Shown: piece by piece, positions 1 through 8,243 of the stretch | Numbering within the stretch: the stretch's first letter is position 1 | Layout of the letters: each line of letters opens with the position of its first letter | Source: Bordetella genomosp. 12 | GTDB lineage: Bacteria; Pseudomonadota; Gammaproteobacteria; Burkholderiales; Burkholderiaceae_B | Direction: 5' to 3' | Length of the DNA stretch: 64,000 bases | Assembly: GCF_002261355.1 (NCBI RefSeq) | Contig: NZ_NEVU01000003.1 | Location: 124,001-188,000, forward strand | Made by a program: the position numbers and the translations under genes | The notes under the pieces: model-generated | What the model saw: only the letters and a program-made list of their open reading frames with translations | Databases searched by the model: none | Told to the model about the DNA's origin: nothing

Positions 1-1
1 C

Positions 2-301
2 TGGCTCTTTGACGTGGCCGTTGCCGTCAACGATTGGTGTATCGACCGCGACACCGGGGAGTTCCTACCTGAACTCGTGCAATCCTGGCTGGCCGCCTAT
101 GCCAAAGAACGGCCCTTCACCGATGCGGAGCGCCGGGCCTGGCCCCTGATGTTGCGCGCGGCGGCCTTGCGCTTCTGGTTGTCCCGCCTGTATGACTACT
201 TCCTGCCCCGCCCGGCGCAAACGCTCAAGCCTCACGACCCCCGGCACTTTGAAAGAGTGTTGCAAGCGCGCCACCGTAGCGAGCTGCCCACCTTGCCCTG
301 A
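2..301 (+). CDS. thrB: Homoserine kinase, C-terminal part (partial)
   Basis: The reading frame is open from the left edge and stops with TGA at 299-301, so only about the last 99 residues are present. Homoserine kinase phosphorylates homoserine with ATP in threonine synthesis. The visible part carries the tail typical of the APH-fold ThrB type: VAVNDWC followed by a helical segment with [11 protein letters not shown] and a final [11 protein letters not shown]. The GTG at 14 is an internal Val codon, because coding continues upstream of it as WLFD. The next gene starts 63 bases later on the same strand. The family call rests on the tail alone. Confidence 0.85.
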   Translation, partial: WLFDVAVAVNDWCIDRDTGEFLPELVQSWLAAYAKERPFTDAERRAWPLMLRAAALRFWLSRLYDYFLPRPAQTLKPHDPRHFERVLQARHRSELPTLP

Positions 302-364
302 CCGCTACGACCCGCATAATTAGTACTGACCTAGCCATCCGTCCCCTGCGAATTTACGAGACCT

Positions 365-1168
365 ATGCAAGCAGCAACCCTACCCGCGTCCTCTGGCTGG
401 CAATGGGTAAGAGACGGGCTGAGGATTTTTTCCAAACAGCCCCTGCCCATGTTTTTCTGGGCCATGACGCTCAGCCTCTTCGTGCTGTTCGCGACCCTGA
501 CCCCGCCGGTCGGGCCGCTGTTGTTCGTCGCGTTGATGCCGGTTTTCACGCTCATGACACTCTCGGCCTGCAAGCACATCGAGGCGGGTCGAGTCATGCT
601 GCCCTCGATGTGGCCCAAACCGCTGCTGCGTCCAGGCGTCTTTCGCAAGCTGTTCCTCATGGGCCTGCTCTATGCCGGCCTGAGCCTGGCGGGCGGGCTG
701 CTGGCCTTTCTGCCGTTCTGGTCGGATCTGGCGCAAGGCTTGCGCGCCGTCCAGGTTGAGCACGACATCATGCCCTTCGTGGCGGCCGTGCGGGTTCCGC
801 TGTTGCTGTTCACCGTCATCTACGTGACCATCGCGGCCCTGTTCTGGCATGCACCGGTGCTGGTCGGCTGGCACGGCCTGCGCCTGGTCCAGGCGCTGTT
901 CTTCTCGGGCGTTGCCTGCTGGCGCAACAAATGGGCCTTTCTGGTCTATGGGGCCGTCTGGGTGATGATCTTTTTGTTCATCGACCTGTGCGCCGGCTTG
1001 CTGGTGTCGCTGGGCGTTCCCGCCTCGGTGGCCGACATCATCCAGATTCCGATCAATGTTGCGGCGGCGGCAGTGCTCTACAGCAGCTTCTATCCTGCCT
1101 ACACCACCGTCTTCGGCATCGAGGATGTCCACGCAAGTCTCGACCACAGCGACAGCGCCGCGGCATGA
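365..1168 (+). CDS. BPSS1780-type integral membrane protein
   Basis: A 267-residue protein with about six hydrophobic segments, the first near residues 28-50 and the last near 225-250. It resembles the BPSS1780 family of betaproteobacterial inner-membrane proteins, whose function is unknown. ATG at 365 is preceded by a weak purine stretch. The gene follows thrB on the same strand. Its 3' end meets the end of the Tad operon coming from the other strand, and the antisense frame stays open through most of this gene (see the DUF192 entry). The protein reads like a normal membrane protein throughout, so I take this strand as the coding one here. Confidence 0.75.
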   Translation: MQAATLPASSGWQWVRDGLRIFSKQPLPMFFWAMTLSLFVLFATLTPPVGPLLFVALMPVFTLMTLSACKHIEAGRVMLPSMWPKPLLRPGVFRKLFLMGLLYAGLSLAGGLLAFLPFWSDLAQGLRAVQVEHDIMPFVAAVRVPLLLFTVIYVTIAALFWHAPVLVGWHGLRLVQALFFSGVACWRNKWAFLVYGAVWVMIFLFIDLCAGLLVSLGVPASVADIIQIPINVAAAAVLYSSFYPAYTTVFGIEDVHASLDHSDSAAA

Positions 1169-1423
1169 TGCCCAACGCCACGGCGCCAGCCGCCGCGCCC
1201 GCAACACTCGGCCATCGCAGCCAATAAACCAGACCGCGATGGGATAGGCCATCCCCAGGGTGTGCACGGCGTGGCAGCGGCTGATCAACAACCCGCTACG
1301 CCCACCCGGCGCCCGGCGCCGCAACAACAATCCCCACAGCCTGCGCGGCCACGTCTGCGCTACGCGCAGGCGCAGACGTCCTCGAGGGCGCGTGAGCCCG
1401 TGATCCGGCAGGGCTGGTCTCAT
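380..1423 (-). CDS. DUF192 family protein at the end of the Tad operon; frame has no stop before 380
   Basis: The ATG at 1423 overlaps the tadC stop (ATGA), so the gene is translationally coupled to the pilus operon. The first 90 or so residues look like DUF192: GLL, then a hydrophobic ISRCHAVHTLGMAYPIAVWF strand, DGRV and a final CRGAVAVVE. DUF192 proteins are small beta proteins of unknown role and often close Tad loci in Burkholderiales. The homologous part ends near base 1150, but no in-frame stop follows. The frame continues 770 bases antisense to the membrane-protein gene and stops only at 380, adding about 255 low-complexity residues rich in Gln, Arg and His. A frameshift or lost stop at the end of the domain is the likely reason; only the part from 1423 to about 1150 should be trusted. 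Confidence 0.5.
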   Translation of the reverse strand: MRPALPDHGLTRPRGRLRLRVAQTWPRRLWGLLLRRRAPGGRSGLLISRCHAVHTLGMAYPIAVWFIGCDGRVLRARRLAPWRWASCRGAVAVVETCVDILDAEDGGVGRIEAAVEHCRRRNIDRNLDDVGHRGGNAQRHQQAGAQVDEQKDHHPDGPIDQKGPFVAPAGNAREEQRLDQAQAVPADQHRCMPEQGRDGHVDDGEQQQRNPHGRHEGHDVVLNLDGAQALRQIRPERQKGQQPARQAQAGIEQAHEEQLAKDAWTQQRFGPHRGQHDSTRLDVLAGRECHERENRHQRDEQQRPDRRGQGREQHEEAERHGPEKHGQGLFGKNPQPVSYPLPARGRG

Positions 1424-2298
1424 GGCCCCCCCTGCGGGAAAAAATCCATCACTAGCGGAAAACCGAGCATGAGAAACGTGCACGGAAACATGCAACTCAC
1501 CAGCGGCAATAGCATTTTGACCGGCGCGCGCAGAGCCGCTTCTTCCGCACGCTGAATCGCCTCTTCCCGCAGCTGTCCCGCCAAGGCGCGCAGCATTGCG
1601 CTGGTGCCGCCGCCCAGCCGCTCGGCCTGCGTTAGCGCTGCCACCCAGGCATGCACGCCATCGACATCCAGTTTCAGCGCCAACGCCTGTAGTGCTTCAC
1701 GCTGGGGGCGACCGGCCCGGATTTCATTGAGCGCCAACGACAGCCCCCGGGTCAGGGGGCCGGCCGGACAATAGCGGGCGGCCAGATACAGGGCTTTGGC
1801 CATGCCTTGCCCGGCCTCCAGGCACAGGGTCATGATATCGAGGAGGAAGGGCAAATCCGTCACGATGCGGCGGCGGTTGTCCCGGATTCGCCTGCGCAGC
1901 GACCACACAGGCAAGCAGCACGCGCCAAGCGCCCCGATCACGACCGCCCCGGCCGCCAGGGCACCAGCCTGGGCCTGCCCCAACCAGGCGGCAAGCCCGC
2001 CCGCCGCCGCGCCTGCCCCGCCACCGAGCACCATGCGGGCCGGCAGCCAGGCTGCCGGCAGTTGCACCGGCAAACCCGCCTGCAGCACGAACTGCGCCAG
2101 CCGCTCGCGCGTGCGCCAACCAAGCCGGCCCTCCAGGTGGCATGCCAGACGCCATGACAGCGACCAGCCCCAACGCTGGCTCCCGCTAAGCTCGGGAAAG
2201 GGAGGGGGCACCGGCTTTGTTCCTCGCCACAGCCCGCGGAAGGCCAGCACGAAGCAAGCCATTGCCACTGCCGCCAGTACACTGGCCATACTCATCAT
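1420..2298 (-). CDS. tadC: TadC, Flp pilus inner-membrane platform protein
   Basis: A 292-residue type II secretion F-domain protein. TadC pairs with TadB to form the inner-membrane platform on which the TadA ATPase acts. Hydrophobic segments lie at the N-terminus (about 1-20), near 100-140 (LGACCLPVW) and at the C-terminus (LLPLVSCMFPCTFLMLGFP). The cytoplasmic GspF region contains DLPFLLDIMTLCLEAGQG and the GGGTS turn. The start is taken at the ATG overlapping the tadB TGA; further ATGs at 2295 and 2289 are possible. The stop overlaps the ATG of the DUF192 gene. Confidence 0.88.
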   Translation of the reverse strand: MMSMASVLAAVAMACFVLAFRGLWRGTKPVPPPFPELSGSQRWGWSLSWRLACHLEGRLGWRTRERLAQFVLQAGLPVQLPAAWLPARMVLGGGAGAAAGGLAAWLGQAQAGALAAGAVVIGALGACCLPVWSLRRRIRDNRRRIVTDLPFLLDIMTLCLEAGQGMAKALYLAARYCPAGPLTRGLSLALNEIRAGRPQREALQALALKLDVDGVHAWVAALTQAERLGGGTSAMLRALAGQLREEAIQRAEEAALRAPVKMLLPLVSCMFPCTFLMLGFPLVMDFFPQGGP

Positions 2299-3146
2299 GC
2301 CGCGGCCCGCAGAATGCGCCGGATCAGTAGCCAACCCAGCGCCTGTAAGCCGGCCATGGCCGCCATCACCACCCACCCCGCCTCGGTTTGCCACAGCAAC
2401 GCCATATGCGTCGGGCGCAGCAGATAGAGCACGATCCCCAACACCAGCGGCAGCGCGCTCAACACCCAAGCCTGCATACGCCCCTGGGCTGTCAGGGCCT
2501 TGAGGCGTCCCTGCGCCAGCAACTCGCCGCGCAGAGCATGGGCGATCCCCTCCAGCGCCTGGGCCAGATTGCCGCCCGAGGTGCCCGCCACCCGGAAGGC
2601 GGCCGCCACCAGGCGCACCGCGGGCACGTTCGCGCGGGCCTCCAAGCGGCTGAGCGCATCGTCGAACGACACCCCGATACGCTGTTCTCGCAGCATCAGG
2701 CTCAGCTCCTGCGACAAGGGAGCCTGCGCCAGATCGGCCAGTTGGCGCAGGGCAGTCGGCAAACTGGCGCCCGCTTTCAGGCCCGCGGCCAGGCTGAGCA
2801 ATCCGGCCGGCAGTTGCGACTGAAGTCGAAGCAAACGACGCGCGCGTAAACGCTTGAGCAAAGCGGCGGGCACGCACCAGCCCAGGCCCGCGCCCGAGGC
2901 GGCCAGCAGCCACGGCGAGCCCAGAATCATCAATAGGCCAAACGCCGCGCAGGCGCACACCGCCGCCATCCCCCAGAGCTGCTGCGGATCCAGGAACAGA
3001 AACACTTCTTGCAGCCCGTGGCGCGCATCGTGCACATACGTCTCGCGATAACGCCGCCACGCAGGGCGAAGACTGCGCTGCAACTGCCAAGACAACAATG
3101 CGGCGGCCAACATAGCCAACACGAGGGCAAGCAACAGACCGCTCAT
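2295..3146 (-). CDS. tadB: TadB, Flp pilus inner-membrane platform protein
   Basis: A 283-residue protein with an N-terminal membrane anchor ([20 protein letters not shown]), a GspF-type cytoplasmic domain with LPAGLLSLAAGLKAGASLPTAL and GTSGGNLAQALEGIA, and C-terminal membrane segments. It is the partner of TadC in the pilus platform. The start is the ATG that overlaps the tadA stop as TGATG; a longer in-frame start upstream would lie inside tadA and has no support. Its stop overlaps the tadC start. Orientation and gene order match Tad loci of other betaproteobacteria. Confidence 0.88.
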   Translation of the reverse strand: MSGLLLALVLAMLAAALLSWQLQRSLRPAWRRYRETYVHDARHGLQEVFLFLDPQQLWGMAAVCACAAFGLLMILGSPWLLAASGAGLGWCVPAALLKRLRARRLLRLQSQLPAGLLSLAAGLKAGASLPTALRQLADLAQAPLSQELSLMLREQRIGVSFDDALSRLEARANVPAVRLVAAAFRVAGTSGGNLAQALEGIAHALRGELLAQGRLKALTAQGRMQAWVLSALPLVLGIVLYLLRPTHMALLWQTEAGWVVMAAMAGLQALGWLLIRRILRAAA

Positions 3147-4681
3147 CACCCGCCCTGCCCCGTCTGCCAGTAAGCCCACTCGGCAGCCACGAAGCCGCGC
3201 TGCGGGTCATACCGGAAGTGCTCCTGCAATTGGATCGTTCCACTTTCCATGCCGCACACTTCGGCGATCGCGACGATGCGCCGCACCCCATCGGCGCCCC
3301 TGGCTTGCTGCACAATGAGGTCGATGCAAGCCGCGACATATTCCCGCAGAGCCAGCATGGGCAGTTCCAGGCCTGCCATGAGCACCATGGACTCCAGTCG
3401 GGCCAGCGCATCTCGCGGAGAATTGGCATGCAATGTGGTCAGCGAGCCCTCATGGCCGGTGTTCATCGCCGTCAACATGTCGAACGCCTCCTTGCCACGG
3501 CACTCCCCCACGACGATGCGATCCGGGCGCATGCGCAGCGCATTGCGCACGAGGTCCCGGATCTCCACCTTGCCGCTGCCTTCCATGTTGGCCGGCCGGG
3601 CCTCGAGCGCAACAAGGTGATCGTGGGACAAGCGCAGTTCGGCCGCATCTTCGATGGTGACGATGCGCTCATGTTCAGGAATGGCGCTCGACAACACATT
3701 GAGCAAGGTGGTCTTGCCCGCGCCAGTACCCCCAGCGACGAGAATATTGCGCCGCTGCCGGACCGCCTGCTGCAGGTAGGCCGCCATCTCCCGGCTCAGG
3801 GCCCGCCCCTGCAGCAGGTCATCCATGGTGAGGTGGCGCGCCGGGAACTTACGGATGGTCAGGCAGGTGCCGCGCGTGGAAATAGGCGGAATGACGGCAT
3901 TGACACGAGCCCCATCCGGCAATCGGGCATCCACCATGGGCGAGGCCTCGTCGATGCGGCGGCCCAAGGGGGCGACGATGCGCTCCAGCACATGCCGCAA
4001 TGCCTGCTCGCCGCTGAACGACGCCGCATGGCGCTCCAGGCGTCCCTGCCTTTCGACGTAGATGCGATCGGGCCCATTGACCATGATTTCGGAAACGGAG
4101 GCGTCGTCCAGCAGGGGCTCCAAAGCGCCCAGGCCAACCGCCTCATCCAGCACGCTCTTGCCTAGCGAAGTCCTGTCGACCGTTTCGGGCAGCGCGATCT
4201 CGCCCTCGTTGATCAACTGCTCCAGCCGGCTGGCCGCCGCTTGCCGCAGCATCGCGTCGGACATGGCGGCCACATCCCGGCGCCGCAGATCAAGCGCCTG
4301 AATCAAAGCCTCGTGCAGCGCCACGCGGCAGGCTTGTAGGGTGGGCGAGTCGGGCGAGCCGTGGTCAGAGGCGCCCGCCTGGCCGGCCGCTGCCGGGACC
4401 CGCGGCTGCACCCGCAGACGGCATGGCCCGATGACGATCACATCCGTCGGCAAGAGCGGCCCGTGCATGCCCACTCGCGCGCCATTGACGAAGGTGCCCG
4501 CCAGGCCGCCCAGGTCTTCGATGATCCAGCCGTCCGCACCCTCGATCAGGCGGGCATGCTCACGCGCCACACGCCAGTTGGCGATACGCAGTTCGCAATG
4601 CGCCGCCCGCCCGATGAGCATCGGTGCCTGCAAGGGCAGGCGCTCGCTGCGGCCATCTTCGTATTGCAGATCCAGCATCAT
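3146..4681 (-). CDS. tadA: TadA/CpaF pilus ATPase with an N-terminal FHA domain
   Basis: A 511-residue fusion. Residues about 18-85 form a forkhead-associated domain: [14 protein letters not shown], then REHARLI, then GTFVNG, the usual GR, SxxH-like and NG motifs that bind phosphothreonine. The rest is a VirB11/CpaF-type secretion ATPase that powers Flp pilus assembly, with the Walker [10 protein letters not shown] (Lys about 323), an Asp/Glu-rich box (TIEDAAEL), His boxes and Walker [12 protein letters not shown]. The ATG at 4681 overlaps the secretin stop and gives a complete FHA fold; the upstream in-frame start would lie inside the previous gene. No separate CpaE/TadZ gene is present in the window. 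The ATPase call is firm; the role of the FHA domain is inferred. Confidence 0.92.
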   Translation of the reverse strand: MMLDLQYEDGRSERLPLQAPMLIGRAAHCELRIANWRVAREHARLIEGADGWIIEDLGGLAGTFVNGARVGMHGPLLPTDVIVIGPCRLRVQPRVPAAAGQAGASDHGSPDSPTLQACRVALHEALIQALDLRRRDVAAMSDAMLRQAAASRLEQLINEGEIALPETVDRTSLGKSVLDEAVGLGALEPLLDDASVSEIMVNGPDRIYVERQGRLERHAASFSGEQALRHVLERIVAPLGRRIDEASPMVDARLPDGARVNAVIPPISTRGTCLTIRKFPARHLTMDDLLQGRALSREMAAYLQQAVRQRRNILVAGGTGAGKTTLLNVLSSAIPEHERIVTIEDAAELRLSHDHLVALEARPANMEGSGKVEIRDLVRNALRMRPDRIVVGECRGKEAFDMLTAMNTGHEGSLTTLHANSPRDALARLESMVLMAGLELPMLALREYVAACIDLIVQQARGADGVRRIVAIAEVCGMESGTIQLQEHFRYDPQRGFVAAEWAYWQTGQGG

Positions 4682-6036
4682 GGCAGCGACACACCCCGGG
4701 AGGGGTCGGTGACCCATTGCGAGCCCGACCATGCCGGCCGGTGTCTCACCGACGCCGTGACGGGGTCGGGAGAGAGCACGGCAGGCGGCTCAGGGAAAGC
4801 GCGGCGCAGCACCTGGCTGCCCCGTATCGTCTCCAACGCAAGGGCGGGATCGCCCGGCTTGACGATGGTTGGCGTGACGAAAATGGCCAGTTCCGTGTCG
4901 CGCGCCTGCTCTCGGCGGGATCCGAACAGCGCGCCGACCAGCGGCAATTCGCTCAACCAGGGCAGCCCACGCGTCTGGCGGGTGCGCTCGCGCCCGAGGA
5001 ATCCGCCAAGCACCAGCGTCTGGCCCGAAGGCAGATTGAACTCGGTCGCCGCACGCCGGGTGCGCATGGCGGGCCCCGCAGGCACGGTAATCGTCGGATC
5101 AATAGAACTGGCCTCGACCTCGATACGCGATCGGATAGTGCCGCGTGGATCGATCCGTGGCGTGATCGTCAACGCCACGCCGTAGGGTTTGAAGACCGTC
5201 GTGCCTTTGCCCTCGCCGTCCGCACTGGGATAAGGAACCTCACCGCCAGCCAGAAAGGACGCGGGAGATCCGCTACGCGCGAGCAACCTGGGTCGGGCAA
5301 GAAAGACCGCTTCACCGCGTTGCGCCAGCGCTTGCAGGCGTGCGCCCAGCGAGGCCTGAACACCGAGCCATTGCACGCCGCCCCATGGCCCCTGGTGCGC
5401 GGCGCCACCGCCCGCCGCCTGGCCCGCCTCCCAGCTCAGGCCCAGCTCCCACAGACGGGTACGAGGCACCTCTACGACTTGCACATCCAGCAACACCATT
5501 TGTTCCCAGCCCACGTCTCCCGTGAGATCCAGCACCTCGGGATATCGGGCCGCCAGCGCCGCGATGCGTTGCTTGTGCTCATCGGACAGGCCACTGCCTT
5601 CGATGACGATCTGATGCCCCACGACGCTCAAGCGTAACTGCGGCATGCTCGCCAGCAGGCTCTCGACCTCGGCCCGCATGTGCCCGAAGCCGGCCGGCAT
5701 GACACGCACCTCATAGGCGTGCACGCCTTGCTTGGCCGTCCAGACGTGAACCGATGACACCCCTTCCTTGCGCGCAAAGAGAATGACCTCTTTGCCGTCG
5801 ACCGCCTGGGCCTGCACCACCTGCCCGCTGCCGACCGCGATGCGGCTCAAGCCGGGAGCGGGGATCACTCGGGTTTGGCCCACCTCCAGCAGGATGGGAT
5901 CCCCCGCCAGGGACAGGCCGGGCAAGGCCAGGAGAACCGCCGCCACAGCCGCGCGGCACCAAAGACGCGGCCGGCAAGCGCCTGCCGATGAAGCGCCACG
6001 TTTCCATATGCCGCACACCGCTAGCCGAGCACTCAT
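4678..6036 (-). CDS. cpaC: CpaC/RcpA secretin of the Flp pilus
   Basis: A 452-residue outer-membrane secretin that forms the channel for the Flp pilus. After a basic N-terminus there is a hydrophobic signal near residues 28-44 (AAVAAVLLALPGLSLAG). A pilus-associated N-domain follows (VGQTRVIPAPGLSRIAVG), then a BON-like part (VVGHQIVIEGSGLSDEHKQ), then the secretin domain with VPYPSADGEG, LTITPRID and the closing signature LPLVGALFGSRREQARDTEL. The start overlaps the cpaB stop (ATGA) and the stop overlaps tadA. The C-terminal 50 residues are poorly conserved. Confidence 0.9.
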   Translation of the reverse strand: MSARLAVCGIWKRGASSAGACRPRLWCRAAVAAVLLALPGLSLAGDPILLEVGQTRVIPAPGLSRIAVGSGQVVQAQAVDGKEVILFARKEGVSSVHVWTAKQGVHAYEVRVMPAGFGHMRAEVESLLASMPQLRLSVVGHQIVIEGSGLSDEHKQRIAALAARYPEVLDLTGDVGWEQMVLLDVQVVEVPRTRLWELGLSWEAGQAAGGGAAHQGPWGGVQWLGVQASLGARLQALAQRGEAVFLARPRLLARSGSPASFLAGGEVPYPSADGEGKGTTVFKPYGVALTITPRIDPRGTIRSRIEVEASSIDPTITVPAGPAMRTRRAATEFNLPSGQTLVLGGFLGRERTRQTRGLPWLSELPLVGALFGSRREQARDTELAIFVTPTIVKPGDPALALETIRGSQVLRRAFPEPPAVLSPDPVTASVRHRPAWSGSQWVTDPSRGVSLP

Positions 6037-6860
6037 GGCAACTCCATCATGGGGGCAGGCAGCGCTGGCTGCTCATCCCCATACAGCACCGGGATCGGCG
6101 CATCGACCTCCTCGCGCAAGCCGAGAATATCGCCCAGTTCGCCCGCAGGCAGCGCTTGCGCGGAGGCGTCTTCGGGGGCACGCAGCGCCAGCGTGAGCGC
6201 GCCCACCTGCCGCGCAGCGATGACCCGTAAGGCATCGGCGGCGCTGGCCTCCAGAACCACCTGCATAGCCTGCGGCCCCGGCGCGGCCAGCACACGACTG
6301 TTTTGCAGCAGCGGCAAGGTCAAGCGCTTGTCATGGTGGGTGAGCGAGACGTAGATATCCAGATGATCGCCATCCTGCATGGCGGGAGGAGCCTCGGCCA
6401 GATCGCGCAATGGCAGCGTCAGTGCGCGTTTTCCGGCCGCCAACCGGGCCGAGGTGGCCGGTTGCGCCGCCTCGAGGTCCGTGCGCAGGATGGTCTGCCC
6501 CGCGGGTACGTCAATTTTGAGACGCATGCCGACCACCTCGCCCAGAAGGTCGGGAGCCAAGGACTGGGCCGACGTCCACGCCTCGGGGACATCGCGTTGC
6601 GCCACATCCTCGGCGGCCAGAACATGCCCTGCCGGCAAATCTGCCCAGGCAACCAGCCGAGCGACGGTCGGCACCTGATGACGCCGCTGCAGATCGAGTT
6701 CTTTGCCGCGGATATGCGTTTGCACTGCCCAGGCGGCCCCTGCCGCGCAGACGAGGGCCAAGACCCATACGCCCCGCCCGGACCACAGCAGGGACAACCA
6801 ACGCCACAGAAGACCCTGCCGCGCGCTGCGCTGAATCGGAAGAGGGGTGGGTTCAGTCAT
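6033..6860 (-). CDS. cpaB: CpaB/RcpC Flp pilus assembly protein
   Basis: A 275-residue protein with one membrane segment near residues 28-46 (GVWVLALVCAAGAAWAV), followed by a SAF domain (VARLVAWADLPAGHVLAAEDVAQRDV is spread over residues 65-95) and the RcpC C-domain with RALTLPLRDL and GDHLDIYV. CpaB/RcpC proteins stabilise the secretin and may bind peptidoglycan. The ATG at 6860 overlaps the end of the upstream gene by eight bases. The alternative start 114 bases upstream would lie wholly inside that gene and its N-terminus does not look like a CpaB leader. Confidence 0.85.
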   Translation of the reverse strand: MTEPTPLPIQRSARQGLLWRWLSLLWSGRGVWVLALVCAAGAAWAVQTHIRGKELDLQRRHQVPTVARLVAWADLPAGHVLAAEDVAQRDVPEAWTSAQSLAPDLLGEVVGMRLKIDVPAGQTILRTDLEAAQPATSARLAAGKRALTLPLRDLAEAPPAMQDGDHLDIYVSLTHHDKRLTLPLLQNSRVLAAPGPQAMQVVLEASAADALRVIAARQVGALTLALRAPEDASAQALPAGELGDILGLREEVDAPIPVLYGDEQPALPAPMMELP

Positions 6861-7482
6861 CGTGCCGCACCAAAACCAGGCCGCTGCCAGCGGTCGAATG
6901 ATCCTCCAGCCGCGTGAAGAAGCTCTCCAGCCGGGCACCGGATCGTGTCCAAGCGCCGTGGAGCGGACCGGCATGCCACCCCAGGGACTTGAGCACGCCC
7001 GCCAGCCAGTCGCGCGCGCCCGCCATCGCCATGGGCAAGGCCCAGACCGACAGTGTCGTCTTATCCTCAGCGTGAGCGTGCAGCAACTCGGCCGGCGGGC
7101 TCAGGGGCTCCAGACGCGGCGCGGAAAGCGTCTGTGCGGCGCACAGGCGCGATTGGCTTGCCGTGCTGCCGCCTGCCTGGCGGTGCCGCAGACTCAGCAG
7201 CATATGGCACGCTCCATCAGCCTGGATCAGGAGTGTGTGACCGGGCCAGACGGCCACCACCGGCTCGCGATCGAGCTCAAGCCGCACCTGATCCCACAGG
7301 GCCGGCAAATCTTCGGAAGCGTCGACGTGACGCCATTCCAGCCGGCTTCCCGTAGACAGGGTGGCCGACAGAAGCGGCTGCGCCGGCAACTGAGGCAAGG
7401 CGTCCGCCAGGTTGGCGTAGGCAGCTGGGGCGGCCAAGCAAGTAAGCGCGGCCGATACGAGTCTGGATGCGCGAGCAGCCAT
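6853..7482 (-). CDS. Unrecognised exported protein of the Tad operon
   Basis: A 209-residue protein with a clear signal peptide (MAARASRLVSAALTCLAAPAAYA). I do not recognise a family. The mature part has a short Cys-containing segment (ADGACHMLLSL and SRLCAAQTL, possibly one disulfide) and a WLAGVLKSLGW helix. Its ATG overlaps the preceding stop as TAATG and its own stop overlaps cpaB, so it belongs to the pilus operon. It sits between the TadE-like gene and cpaB, a position that in other Burkholderiales Tad loci holds lineage-specific envelope proteins. A periplasmic pilus accessory role is inferred from position only. Confidence 0.7.
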   Translation of the reverse strand: MAARASRLVSAALTCLAAPAAYANLADALPQLPAQPLLSATLSTGSRLEWRHVDASEDLPALWDQVRLELDREPVVAVWPGHTLLIQADGACHMLLSLRHRQAGGSTASQSRLCAAQTLSAPRLEPLSPPAELLHAHAEDKTTLSVWALPMAMAGARDWLAGVLKSLGWHAGPLHGAWTRSGARLESFFTRLEDHSTAGSGLVLVRHDD

Positions 7483-8243
7483 TAGCGCCCTCCCCCGCGG
7501 TTTGCGGCAGCCATGGCGACGTCTGCCCAGGGCGATAGCCAGTCGGTACTGACCCGACGCCGCCCCCAAGGGGCATCCAGCCCAGCGAGCGCCTCATCCA
7601 GCCCGCGAGCCTGCCGTAAAGACATCGCTGCGCTATCGGCCCAGCCCAGGGCGGAGCGCTGCACCCGTTGCTGGGTCTCGGCCGGGCTGCTGGCATGGCC
7701 GGCTCCGGAAGACAAAATGGTATGGCGCGCCGGCATGCCGGGCCCGGGGCGGGCTTGCACCGCGGCCCAATCCGGCGGTAACTCCAGCCATTGCGCCGCC
7801 AGCGCATGGCCGGCTGCCGACACGGCATTGTCGCGCTGTTGCGGCGCTGCGAGCGCGGTGAGGCTAACGCCGCGATCGACGCTCGGCAGCATTTGCGACC
7901 GCGCCACAGCAAAAGCCCAGCGGCGGCTCGCCTGCGATGCCTCCAGAACGGCCATGCGTGATGGGGACAACTGCACCACACCGAACCAGAGGACCGCGAT
8001 CACCCCTGCCACCACCAGCATCTCGGGTAAGGCCTGACCGCGCTGACGATACAGCCGCTGCCAGGGCCGAGGCTCTCGTGCCGGGACGGCGGCCCGAAGA
8101 TGGCAACCGGGGCGCGGCTTGGACATGCCCGCATCAATAAGTAGCAGTTGCTGCGCGGGCGTTTTCAGCAAACGCAAACGCTCCGCCCCGCGGCGGCGCG
8201 AGACGGGAGGACGACGGCGACGCGACGATCGTGTGAACATCAT
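7482..8243 (-). CDS. TadE-like pseudopilin with type IVb prepilin motif
   Basis: A 253-residue protein whose key segment is RQRGQALPEMLVVAGVIAVLWF: a Gly followed by QALPEM, which fits the type IVb prepilin cleavage site with Glu at +5 and a hydrophobic stretch after it. This is the TadE minor-pilin pattern. The long C-terminal domain has no motif I recognise. The start at 8243 is chosen because it overlaps the preceding stop as ATGATGA, like the other junctions. It gives a 72-residue Arg-rich leader before the cleavage site, unusually long for a prepilin, so the ATG at 8126 (MSKPRPG) is a real alternative. Confidence 0.7.
   Translation of the reverse strand: MMFTRSSRRRRPPVSRRRGAERLRLLKTPAQQLLLIDAGMSKPRPGCHLRAAVPAREPRPWQRLYRQRGQALPEMLVVAGVIAVLWFGVVQLSPSRMAVLEASQASRRWAFAVARSQMLPSVDRGVSLTALAAPQQRDNAVSAAGHALAAQWLELPPDWAAVQARPGPGMPARHTILSSGAGHASSPAETQQRVQRSALGWADSAAMSLRQARGLDEALAGLDAPWGRRRVSTDWLSPWADVAMAAANRGGGR

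Noticed and set aside
1420-3429. A 669-residue frame across TadC and TadB
   Set aside because: The upstream two thirds are the antisense or shifted shadow of tadB and tadA. The real tadC starts at 2298 in the ATGATGA overlap.
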